Positions 1 to 5,382 of a DNA stretch of 5,790 bases are shown here, piece after piece. The stretch's first letter is position 1, and the number at the start of each line of letters is the position of its first letter. Origin of the DNA: Eubacteriales bacterium (GTDB taxonomy: Bacteria; Bacillota; Clostridia; Christensenellales; UMGS416). Location: NCBI GenBank assembly GCA_028709505.1, contig JAQVWW010000105.1, forward strand, positions 1 to 5,790, written 5' to 3'. The notes below the pieces were generated by a model. It worked only from the letters and a program-made list of their open reading frames with translations. It was not told the DNA's origin and ran no database searches. The position numbers were made by a program, and so were the translations under genes.

Positions 1-2532
1 GTCTTCGTAGGCGTGGTCGGCCAGCGTGGGCACCCTGCTGAGGAATTCGTCACGGCTGACGATGCCGGCGTCGGCCAGCGAGTCGGGCATGTTCAGCTCC
101 TTCATCAGGTCGCGGATGGCCTTGACAAGGCTGGCTACGCCTTCCTCGACGGTGGCGCAGGGCAGGCCCAGCGTACGGGCGATGTTGGCATAGCGCTCAT
201 CGGCCACGAACTTCTCATACTTGGGCCACGTGGCAAACTTTTCGGGCTTCTTGGCGTTATACTCCACCACGTGGGGCAGCAGGATGGCGTTGGCCCGGCC
301 GTGGCTGATGTTGAACTCGCCGCCCAGCTTATGGGCCAGCGAATGGTTGATGCCCAGGAAGGCGTTGGTGAAGGCCATGCCGGCCATGCAGCTGGCGTTG
401 TGCATCTTTTCGCGGGCGCGGGCATTGCTGCCGTCGCGGTAAGCCCGGGGCAGGTACCGGAACACCAGCCGGATGGCGTGCAGCGCCAGCGCGTTGGTGT
501 AGTCCGAAGCCAGCACCGAAGTGTAGGCCTCGATGGCATGCGTCAGCACGTCCATGCCGGTGTCGGCGGTGATGGAGGCCGGCAGGCTCATGACAAACTC
601 TGGGTCGATGATGGCCACGTCGGGCGTCAGCTCATAGTCGGCCAGCGGATACTTGATATCGCGTTCCTTATCGGTGATGACGGCGAAGCTGGTCACCTCG
701 GAGCCGGTACCGCTGGTGGTGGGGATGGCCACCATACGGGCCTTTTTGCCCAGCCGCGGGAACTTGTAGACGCGCTTGCGGATATCCATAAACTTTAGCT
801 TCAGCGCGTTGAAGTCCGCCTCGGGATGCTCGTAGAACAGCCACATGCCCTTGGCGGCGTCCATGGCCGAACCGCCGCCCAGCGCCACGATAACGTCGGG
901 CTGGAAATCGTGCATGGCGGCGGCGCCGCGCATCACTGTGTCCACCGACGGGTTGGGCTCCACGTCCGAGAAGATGGTGCAGTGCACATAGGGGTCGTGG
1001 TTGCGCAGATGGTAGAGCACCGTATTTACATAGCCCAGCTGCACCATGCCCGGGTCGGTTACGATAAAGGCGCGGGTAATGTCAGGCATCTTGGCCAGGT
1101 ATTGGGTGGATCCGGCCTCGAAGTAGATCTTTTCGGGAATCTTGAACCACTGCATGTTGACCCTCCTGGCAGCCACGCGCTTTTTATTGATGAGGTTGAT
1201 GGCCGATACGTTAGCCGACGTGGCGTTCTGGCCGTAGCTGCCGCAGCCTAACGTAAGCGACGGCAGGTTGGCGTTGTAGATATCGCCGATGGCGCCGTGG
1301 CTGGACGGCGAGTTGATGATGAGCCGGCCCACTTTGATGCGGCGCGAGTAGTCGTCAATGACGCTTTGATCGTTGCAGTGGATGACGGCCGAGTGGCCCA
1401 TGCCGCCGAACGCCACCATCTGTTCGGCGCGCTGAATGCCTATCTTGGCGTTATCGACGACGAAGTAACCCAGCACCGGCGAGAGCTTCTCGCGGGAGAG
1501 CGGATAATCGGCGCCGACGCCTTCTAACCGGGCCAGCAAGATTTTGGTGGCGGGGTCTACGTCGATGCCGGCGCCCTTGGCGATTTCATAGGCGCTCTTC
1601 CCCACGATGGTGGCGTTGACGGCGCCCTTTTCCAGGTTGATGACGTGGGCTTCCAGCCGCTTACGCTCGTCGCCGGTGACGAAATAGCAGTTGTTGGCCT
1701 TCATAAAGGCCTCAAAGGCCTGATGGATGGATTCATCTACGATGACGGCCTGTTCGCTGGCACAAATCATACCGTTGTCAAAGGATTTGGACAGCATCAG
1801 ATCGGTGCAGGCCCGCTCCAGGTCGGCGCTTTCGTGGATATAGCAGGGCACGTTGCCCGGGCCCACGCCCAGCGCCGGTTTGCCGGTGGAGTAGGCGGCG
1901 CGCACCATACCCGAACCGCCGGTAGCCAGCACCAGCGCCACGCCGGGATGGTTCATCAGCCGGTTGGTGGCTTCGATGGACGGTTCATCAATCCACTGAA
2001 TGCAGTGTTGCGGCGCGCCGGCGGCCAGCGCCGCCTCGTACACGACGCGGGCGGCCTCGACCGAACACTTCTGTGCCGACGGGTGAAAGCCGAAGATAAT
2101 GGGGTTGCGGGTTTTGGCGGCGATAATGGACTTAAACAGCGTTGTGGACGTAGGGTTCGTCACCGGCGTAACGCCGGCGATGACGCCCAGCGGCTCGGCA
2201 ATTTCTTCGTAGCCTTCAAATTCGTTCTCGCTGACCACGCCCACCGTCTTGATGTTTTTGACGCTGTGGTAGATATACTCGGTGGCAAAGAGGTTTTTGG
2301 TAATCTTGTCCTCGTATACGCCGCGGCCGGTCTCTTCGTAGGCCATCTTGGCCAGGCGCATATGCGCATCCAGCCCGGCCATGGCCATGGCCTTGACGAT
2401 GGCGTCTACCTGCTCTTGATTCAAGTCGAGAAAGGTGTCCAGAGCCTGCTGCGCCTGCGCCACCAGCACGTCGATGCGCTCGGATACGCTTAAGCCGGCC
2501 ATTTTGACTTCGTTTTTCTTTGTGGTTGCCAT
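1..2532 (-). CDS. adhE: Bifunctional acetaldehyde-CoA/alcohol dehydrogenase AdhE (3' end cut by window edge)
   Basis: Cytoplasmic fermentation enzyme that reduces acetyl-CoA to acetaldehyde and then to ethanol, using one NADH per step. Read on the minus strand, the frame stays open for 844 codons and leaves the window without a stop; by comparison with remembered clostridial AdhE C-termini about 25-35 residues are missing. The N-terminal aldehyde dehydrogenase domain covers roughly residues 15-440. It has the nucleotide-binding ATGGSGMV stretch at 203-210 and the catalytic cysteine C257 in FDNGMICASEQ. A linker leads to the C-terminal iron-dependent alcohol dehydrogenase domain, which starts near M460 (MQWFKIPEKIYF). 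That domain has the NAD-binding GGGSAMD at 552-558 and the expected iron ligands D661, H665, H730 and H744, with the family's 4- and 14-residue spacings. The start ATG has GAGGTG (2539-2544) six bases upstream; an internal ATG at codon 11 lacks a comparable site. All key residues are present, so the enzyme should be active in both steps. It is a single-gene unit with its own promoter as far as the window shows. Confidence 0.97.
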   Translation of the reverse strand, partial: MATTKKNEVKMAGLSVSERIDVLVAQAQQALDTFLDLNQEQVDAIVKAMAMAGLDAHMRLAKMAYEETGRGVYEDKITKNLFATEYIYHSVKNIKTVGVVSENEFEGYEEIAEPLGVIAGVTPVTNPTSTTLFKSIIAAKTRNPIIFGFHPSAQKCSVEAARVVYEAALAAGAPQHCIQWIDEPSIEATNRLMNHPGVALVLATGGSGMVRAAYSTGKPALGVGPGNVPCYIHESADLERACTDLMLSKSFDNGMICASEQAVIVDESIHQAFEAFMKANNCYFVTGDERKRLEAHVINLEKGAVNATIVGKSAYEIAKGAGIDVDPATKILLARLEGVGADYPLSREKLSPVLGYFVVDNAKIGIQRAEQMVAFGGMGHSAVIHCNDQSVIDDYSRRIKVGRLIINSPSSHGAIGDIYNANLPSLTLGCGSYGQNATSANVSAINLINKKRVAARRVNMQWFKIPEKIYFEAGSTQYLAKMPDITRAFIVTDPGMVQLGYVNTVLYHLRNHDPYVHCTIFSDVEPNPSVDTVMRGAAAMHDFQPDVIVALGGGSAMDAAKGMWLFYEHPEADFNALKLKFMDIRKRVYKFPRLGKKARMVAIPTTSGTGSEVTSFAVITDKERDIKYPLADYELTPDVAIIDPEFVMSLPASITADTGMDVLTHAIEAYTSVLASDYTNALALHAIRLVFRYLPRAYRDGSNARAREKMHNASCMAGMAFTNAFLGINHSLAHKLGGEFNISHGRANAILLPHVVEYNAKKPEKFATWPKYEKFVADERYANIARTLGLPCATVEEGVASLVKAIRDLMKELNMPDSLADAGIVSRDEFLSRVPTLADHAYED

Positions 2533-2559
2533 AAAAAGCACCTCACTTATCAAATTTTA

Positions 2560-2570
2560 CCCCAAAGGGG
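2560..2570. repeat. Short inverted repeat in the adhE leader
   Basis: CCCC-AAA-GGGG forms a four-base G/C stem with a three-base loop in the otherwise AT-rich adhE leader, 15 bases upstream of the GAGGTG ribosome binding site. It is not followed by a T-run, so it does not look like a terminator. It might protect the 5' end of the message or be incidental; four base pairs is too little to argue further. Confidence 0.3.
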
Positions 2571-2595
2571 GAGTGGGCATTAATCGGTGAAAAAA

Positions 2596-2613
2596 TCGTT
2601 ATTTATTTCACAA
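2596..2613 (-). promoter_or_regulatory. Putative Rex operator at the adhE transcription start
   Basis: The minus strand reads TTGTGAAATAAATAACGA. Against the Rex consensus TTGTTAA-N4-TTAACAA it matches 11 of 14 defined bases, and its left half TTGTGAA is identical to the half-site variant known from Bacillus-type Rex operators. It lies just after the -10 hexamer and covers the predicted transcription start, a repressing position. Rex is a redox repressor that leaves DNA when NADH is high, and adhE is a commonly reported Rex target in Clostridia and relatives. The rex gene itself is not in this window. Confidence 0.6.
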
Positions 2614-2617
2614 TCAT

Positions 2618-2646
2618 AGAATACAGTATTGTTAAATAAATGTCAA
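2618..2646 (-). promoter_or_regulatory. adhE promoter, sigma-A type
   Basis: On the minus strand a perfect -35 TTGACA (2646-2641) is followed after exactly 17 bases by TATTCT (2623-2618), a 4/6 match to the -10 consensus. Transcription would begin near 2611, giving an untranslated leader of about 78 bases before the adhE ATG. The surrounding 2580-2700 stretch is clearly AT-rich compared with the genes on either side. The strong -35 and ideal spacing suggest a potentially strong promoter held in check by a repressor. Assignment is by motif only. Confidence 0.75.
2629..2646 (+). promoter_or_regulatory. Second Rex-like site overlapping the adhE -35
   Basis: The plus strand reads TTGTTAAATAAATGTCAA. 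The left half TTGTTAA is a perfect Rex half-site; the right half matches 4 of 7 bases, again 11 of 14 overall. It overlaps the whole -35 hexamer of adhE and its centre is 33 bp (about three helical turns) from the centre of the other Rex-like site. Much of the right half is imposed by the -35 sequence itself, so this site is less certain than the one at the transcription start. Confidence 0.4.
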
Positions 2647-2746
2647 TCGATTGTCCGATATATTAGTGAACGAAAAATTCAAATGTATTTTAGGTACATT
2701 TGGCCAATATACGACTCGCCGGCCGGCGAACGGCGCCGAAAAGTAC

Positions 2747-2759
2747 GCTTTGGCCGGCT
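2747..2759. repeat. 13-bp direct repeat, copy 1
   Basis: GCTTTGGCCGGCT is repeated exactly 115 bp downstream at 2862-2874. Similarity continues for about ten more bases (CGGCCCAGCG here, GGGCCGAAGCG in copy 2). This copy has diverged so that it no longer forms the longer stem seen in copy 2. Confidence 0.6.
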
Positions 2760-2861
2760 CGGCCCAGCGGGAAGAGGCTTTTCAAGGATCGTTGCCGCTG
2801 CAAAAGCCGTTTGGACGGGCAGGCAAGCAGTATATTGCGCTTCCGGCATCGCGTCCGGCGG

Positions 2862-2884
2862 GCTTTGGCCGGCTGGGCCGAAGC
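2862..2884. repeat. Direct repeat copy 2, forming a 9-bp hairpin
   Basis: The second copy of GCTTTGGCCGGCT sits in an inverted repeat: GCTTTGGCC (2862-2870) can pair with GGCCGAAGC (2876-2884) around a five-base loop. One pair is a G-T wobble on the plus strand and a mismatch on the minus strand. There is no T-run after it on either strand, so it is not called a terminator. It lies just beyond the transporter terminator in the direction of minus-strand transcription. Confidence 0.5.
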
Positions 2885-2905
2885 GCCCCCTTGCGCTATC
2901 GCGTC

Positions 2906-2932
2906 AAAAAAAGGGCGCCCTGCCGGGCACCC
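2906..2932 (-). terminator. Rho-independent terminator of the MATE transporter gene
   Basis: Read on the minus strand, GGGTGCCC (2932-2925) pairs with GGGCGCCC (2920-2913) as an 8-bp G/C stem with one G-U pair and a GGCA loop, followed directly by seven T residues (2912-2906). This is a textbook intrinsic terminator. It lies about 100 bases beyond the transporter stop codon and upstream of the adhE promoter, so it separates the two minus-strand genes. The opposite strand has no T-run after the stem, so it should act in one direction only. Confidence 0.93.
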
Positions 2933-2961
2933 AAAGATCAATTGCCTCCGGCATCGCGCGC

Positions 2962-2973
2962 ATACTATAGTAT
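2962..2973. repeat. 12-bp perfect AT palindrome in the transporter 3' untranslated region
   Basis: ATACTATAGTAT is a perfect palindrome lying between the transporter stop codon and its terminator. Because it contains TATAGT on both strands it can look like a -10 element either way. The plus strand has a poor TTGCCT 18 bases upstream and the minus strand has nothing usable, so no promoter is called. Confidence 0.4.
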
Positions 2974-3031
2974 TTACGAAAGCAGCAGGACGATACGGCG
3001 CACTGTTTGTCGGCCAAATGCAACGGCGGCG

Positions 3032-4444
3032 TCAGATGCGGATGCGCGTCCACTTGCCCGACGAGAACCGGGGCAGCGTGGCGCTCAGCCGCAGGAACTG
3101 ATCGATGAGCACGCCCACCCACGCGCCGATAAGCCCCAGACCCGCCGGATAGCACAGCAGGTACGATAACGACGGCCGCACCAGCATGATGCTGACCATT
3201 GAAACCAGCGCCACATAGCGCGTATCGCCGGCGCCGCGCAGGCAGCCTGACAGCACCACCTGTGAAATCTGCGCGTAGGAGATGACGGCGGTCAGGTACA
3301 AAAGCGGAATGCCCGCCTGTATGATGGGGGCCTCGTCGGTGAACAGAATCAGCAGCGGGCGGGCCAGCGTAAAAAAGATGAGACTTAAGACAGCCGATAT
3401 GACCAGCGCGATGCGCTGGCCCACCTTGCCGTATATCAGCGCCATATCGGGCCGGCGGGCGCCCAGGTTCTGGCCCACCAGCGCCGAACAGGCCATCGAA
3501 AGGCCATCGCCGAATGTAAACGATAGACTCATGATGTTCATACAAATTTGATGCGTGGCAAAGGCGGTGGTGCCCAGGCCGGCCACGATTTTGGCATAGG
3601 TGAAAAAACCGACGCGCATAAAGACCTGTTCAACCAGCGCGCTGGACGAGACGTTGGTGATGCTCTTGAGGGTGCGCATATCGAATTTCCAGCTGCTGTT
3701 GTGCCGCAGCGTCAGGAAGTGATCGGGATACAGCACCGAGCGCAGCGCCATCGTAAAGCCCACGGCGCTGCCCAGCACGGTGGCGATGGCGGCACCGGCC
3801 ACGCCCAGCCGGGGAAAGCCGAAGCGACCGTTGATAAGCAGGTAGTTAAACACGACGTTGACCAAATTGGCGGCAATATTGGTGCGCATGGCAATGCGCG
3901 TGTGGCCGGCACCGCGCTGGGCGGCGTTGATGGTCAGCGTCAGGCCGTTGAAGATTAGGCCCACCATTAGAATACGAAAATAGATGGTGGCATCGTCAAT
4001 GATATCGGCGCCGGCGCCGGCAAAACTCAGCAGCGGCTGGGCATAAAAAAAGGCAACGGCCCCGAACAGCAGCGATAGTACGGCGCATACGACGAAGCAC
4101 TGCTTCAGGCAGCGTATGGCGCTAAGCCGGTCGCCCTCGCCGGTACGGCGGGCTACCACGGCGGTGACGCCTACGTTCAGCGACATGATGATAGCCAGCA
4201 CAATCATCCGCGGTTGGTTGGTAATGCCCACGGCGGCGATGGCCGACGAGCCCAGCGTGCCCACCATAATCGTATCCACCAGGCCAACCAGGCCCATCAA
4301 TACCGCTTCCACCGTGGAAGGCCAGGCCATATTGTATGCGGTAGTATATATTTCCTGTGTAGAGGGCAGCTCGCCTTTTATGTTTTCGGGCTGAATCATG
4401 TAACGAGGGGTAAAAAAGCGCTTCACATACTGGGCTATCTTCAC
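3032..4444 (-). CDS. MATE-family multidrug/toxin efflux transporter
   Basis: Polytopic inner-membrane antiporter of the multidrug and toxin extrusion family, which expels organic compounds, often cationic, in exchange for Na+ or H+; the substrate cannot be read from sequence. From the GTG start the protein is 470 residues, the usual MATE length, with hydrophobic segments throughout compatible with 12 membrane helices. The first helix region carries the family pattern with P42, E46 and D57 (VDTIMVGTLG). The two-lobe internal duplication is visible: RGAGHTR at 177-183 matches RGAGDTR at 403-409, and the second lobe has LVGQNLGA at 322-329. The longest frame begins at an ATG at 4462, but that codon has no ribosome binding site and lies only about a dozen bases from the predicted transcription start; the GTG at 4444 has GGAG seven bases upstream and is preferred. 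The N-terminal 35 or so residues are soluble and fairly basic. It has its own promoter and terminator and is divergent from a two-component operon. Subfamily (NorM-like or DinF-like) is not resolved. Confidence 0.93.
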   Translation of the reverse strand: MKIAQYVKRFFTPRYMIQPENIKGELPSTQEIYTTAYNMAWPSTVEAVLMGLVGLVDTIMVGTLGSSAIAAVGITNQPRMIVLAIIMSLNVGVTAVVARRTGEGDRLSAIRCLKQCFVVCAVLSLLFGAVAFFYAQPLLSFAGAGADIIDDATIYFRILMVGLIFNGLTLTINAAQRGAGHTRIAMRTNIAANLVNVVFNYLLINGRFGFPRLGVAGAAIATVLGSAVGFTMALRSVLYPDHFLTLRHNSSWKFDMRTLKSITNVSSSALVEQVFMRVGFFTYAKIVAGLGTTAFATHQICMNIMSLSFTFGDGLSMACSALVGQNLGARRPDMALIYGKVGQRIALVISAVLSLIFFTLARPLLILFTDEAPIIQAGIPLLYLTAVISYAQISQVVLSGCLRGAGDTRYVALVSMVSIMLVRPSLSYLLCYPAGLGLIGAWVGVLIDQFLRLSATLPRFSSGKWTRIRI

Positions 4445-4451
4445 AATTCTT

Positions 4452-4456
4452 CTCCA
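4452..4456 (-). promoter_or_regulatory. Ribosome binding site that decides the transporter start
   Basis: TGGAG followed by AAG on the minus strand sits seven bases before GTG (4444-4442), ideal spacing. The upstream in-frame ATG (4462) overlaps nothing resembling a Shine-Dalgarno sequence; the preceding bases are AT only. In addition this motif lies inside the reading frame that the ATG start would require. Confidence 0.75.
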
Positions 4457-4481
4457 TACCATAATTATTCAATGTATTTTT

Positions 4482-4510
4482 ATTATAGGCCGTTTTGCCG
4501 GGCATTACAA
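4482..4510 (-). promoter_or_regulatory. Promoter of the MATE transporter
   Basis: On the minus strand TTGTAA (4510-4505, 4/6 of the -35 consensus) is followed after 17 bases by a perfect TATAAT (4487-4482). Transcription would start near 4475, leaving a leader of about 30 bases before the GTG at 4444. The -35 lies inside the small partial dyad CATTGTAATG and between the arms of a longer imperfect inverted repeat, so a bound regulator could block it. Confidence 0.75.
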
Positions 4511-4539
4511 TGACTGCAGCGGCGATGGCCGGAAAACGG
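4490..4539. repeat. Imperfect inverted repeat bracketing the transporter -35
   Basis: CCGTTTTGCCGG (4490-4501) and CCGGAAAACGG (4529-4539) are reverse complements apart from one extra base in the first arm. The 27-bp gap contains the transporter -35 element, and the left arm ends right next to the -10. It could be a two-site operator or a chance result of the local GC-rich composition. Confidence 0.4.
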
Positions 4540-4618
4540 GGCGAAGCGCGGCAAAAAGCGCGCCGTATGCGTCCGATCGGGCCGGGGCCGCGCCGATTCG
4601 CCAAGGCGCTGTATTTTT

Positions 4619-4635
4619 TTCATACTTTATTCATC
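4619..4635 (+). promoter_or_regulatory. Putative binding site for the OmpR/PhoB-class regulator (11-bp direct repeat)
   Basis: TTCATA (4619-4624) and TTCATC (4630-4635) are direct repeats spaced exactly 11 bp start to start. OmpR/PhoB-class dimers bind tandem direct repeats with this one-turn spacing, and the first unit fits the TT(A/T/C)A(C/T)A pattern reported for Bacillus PhoP. The repeat overlaps where the -35 element of the downstream promoter should be, about 33-49 bases before the predicted transcription start. The likeliest ligand is the regulator encoded just downstream; this is inferred from geometry. Confidence 0.4.
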
Positions 4636-4655
4636 TATTCGCCCCGTTCTCAGGT

Positions 4656-4661
4656 TATAAT
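4656..4661 (+). promoter_or_regulatory. -10 element of the two-component operon
   Basis: A perfect TATAAT 28 bases upstream of the response regulator ATG. No good -35 hexamer lies 16-18 bases upstream; the best windows are ATCTAT or TCTATT, and an extended TGn motif is absent. The missing -35 and the nearby 11-bp direct repeat suggest a promoter that needs an activator. Transcription would start near 4668, leaving a short leader holding the AGGAG ribosome binding site at 4675-4679. Confidence 0.6.
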
Positions 4662-4688
4662 ACAAATAACATAAAGGAGCGATGCGCT

Positions 4689-5381
4689 ATGGCAGAAAAA
4701 ATCAGGGTTTTGGTGGTAGACGACGACGAGAATATCAACCAGCTGGTGCGGCTGTATGTGGAAAAAGAGGGCTATGACGTCATCAGCGCGTTCGACGGCA
4801 CCGAAGCCGCCCGCCGCGTGCGTGAGGAAAAGTTCGATCTGGTCATTTTGGATATCATGCTGCCCGGCCTGTCAGGCTGGGACGTGTGCCGCGAAATCCG
4901 TAAAAAGGACAATACGCCCATCATCATGCTGACGGCCAAAGGCGAGACGTTCGATAAAGTGCTGGGGCTGGAACTGGGCGCCGACGACTATATGGTAAAG
5001 CCCTTCGAACCGCAGGAGCTGACGGCCCGAATACGCGCCATCCTGCGCCGCGCCCAGCCCGTCCCCGAGCAGGACAGCGGCGTGCTGGAGTTTGACTCGC
5101 TGCAGATCAACCATACCAACTACACGGTGCAATACCAGGGCCAGATGATGGAACTGCCGCCCAAAGAGATGGAGCTGCTGTATTTCCTGGCCGCCCGCCC
5201 CAACAAAGTGTTCACCCGCGAGCAGCTGCTGGAGCAGGTGTGGGGATTTGATTACTTTGGCGACTCGCGCACCGTCGATGTACACATCAAGCGCCTGCGC
5301 GAAAAACTGGCGCTCAGCGACGATGTGAACTGGCAGATCAAGACCGTCTGGGGCGTCGGCTACAAATTTGAGGTACGTTAA
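4689..5381 (+). CDS. Two-component response regulator, OmpR/PhoB family
   Basis: Cytoplasmic transcription regulator of 230 residues, the normal length for the family. The receiver domain (about 4-120) has the acidic pocket D11-D13, the phosphoacceptor D55 in VILDIMLPG, the switch residue T82 (MLTAK) and the invariant K104 in VKPFEP. A short linker (about 121-131) leads to a winged-helix DNA-binding domain (about 132-230), recognisable by TREQLLEQVWG, the recognition-helix region RTVDVHIKRLREK (194-206) and the closing VWGVGYKFE (220-228). The ATG has AGGAG nine bases upstream; an ATG at 4682 is out of frame. The partner kinase begins one base after the stop codon. All residues needed for phosphorylation are present. 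The signal and regulon cannot be told from sequence; the divergent transporter is a positional candidate target, and self-control is suggested by the repeat before its promoter. A specific orthologue such as PhoP, ResD or WalR is not assigned. Confidence 0.96.
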   Translation: MAEKIRVLVVDDDENINQLVRLYVEKEGYDVISAFDGTEAARRVREEKFDLVILDIMLPGLSGWDVCREIRKKDNTPIIMLTAKGETFDKVLGLELGADDYMVKPFEPQELTARIRAILRRAQPVPEQDSGVLEFDSLQINHTNYTVQYQGQMMELPPKEMELLYFLAARPNKVFTREQLLEQVWGFDYFGDSRTVDVHIKRLREKLALSDDVNWQIKTVWGVGYKFEVR

Positions 5382-5382
5382 C

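Larger units (their letters stand above)
2701..2905. other. GC-rich gene-free spacer between the adhE promoter and the transporter terminator
   Basis: No convincing gene is visible here. Open frames cross it on several frames but none has a good ribosome binding site, a recognisable protein, or freedom from overlap with the neighbouring promoter and terminator. The stretch is GC-rich and dense in short repeats: a 14-bp perfect palindrome at 2716-2729 (TCGCCGGCCGGCGA), a 13-bp direct repeat (2747-2759 and 2862-2874), and a family of TTGCGCT...ATCGCG repeats that continues past the terminator. I do not recognise a known structured RNA on either strand. Confidence 0.6.
2834..2958. repeat. Three related copies of a short GC-rich repeat
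   Basis: A motif of the form TTGCGCT-TCCGGC-ATCGCGTC occurs at 2835-2855. A copy lacking exactly the six middle bases occurs at 2891-2905. A third, with ATTGC then CTCCGGCATCGCG, lies at 2941-2958; it shares the exact 12-mer TCCGGCATCGCG with the first (2842-2853 and 2947-2958). The copies start about 50-56 bp apart and flank the transporter terminator. They look like decayed dispersed repeat units, but with three imperfect copies in one spacer this is tentative. Confidence 0.5.

Noticed and set aside
13..798. Long plus-strand open frame (261 codons) opposite adhE
   Set aside because: It lies wholly antisense to the alcohol dehydrogenase domain with its active-site residues intact. The translation is rich in G, H, V and A, as expected from reading GC-rich codons backwards, and resembles no family.
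1645..2493. Plus-strand open frame (282 codons) opposite the aldehyde dehydrogenase domain
   Set aside because: Another antisense shadow of adhE with the same biased composition, no ribosome binding site of note and no recognisable motif. Frames at 826-1251 and 1297-1527 fail for the same reasons.
2834..2958. CRISPR array in the spacer
   Set aside because: The repeats are short (15-21 bp), unequal in length and number only three, and the unit lengths differ; there are no cas genes in the window.
2942..2971. Possible plus-strand promoter TTGCCT-18-TATAGT
   Set aside because: The -35 is weak, the spacing is off, and it would drive transcription antisense to the transporter with no gene to serve. 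The TATAGT arises from a palindrome.
2651..3169. Plus-strand frames across the spacer (also 2629-2970 and 2700-3101)
   Set aside because: They start inside the adhE promoter, cross a strong opposite-strand terminator and run into the 3' end of the transporter gene. Composition is R/A/P-rich and the three frames overlap one another, which is typical of non-coding GC-rich DNA.
2904..3545. Minus-strand frame of 213 codons overlapping the transporter
   Set aside because: Out of frame with the clearly recognisable MATE protein and rich in G, R, H and P; it is a frame shadow of that gene. The same holds for 4122-4604.
4590..4620. Possible plus-strand terminator, GCGCC/GGCGC followed by a T-run
   Set aside because: The stem is only five pairs with a ten-base loop, the T-run starts four bases after the stem, and no plus-strand gene ends upstream. 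The T-run is better explained as part of the AT-rich promoter region of the regulator.
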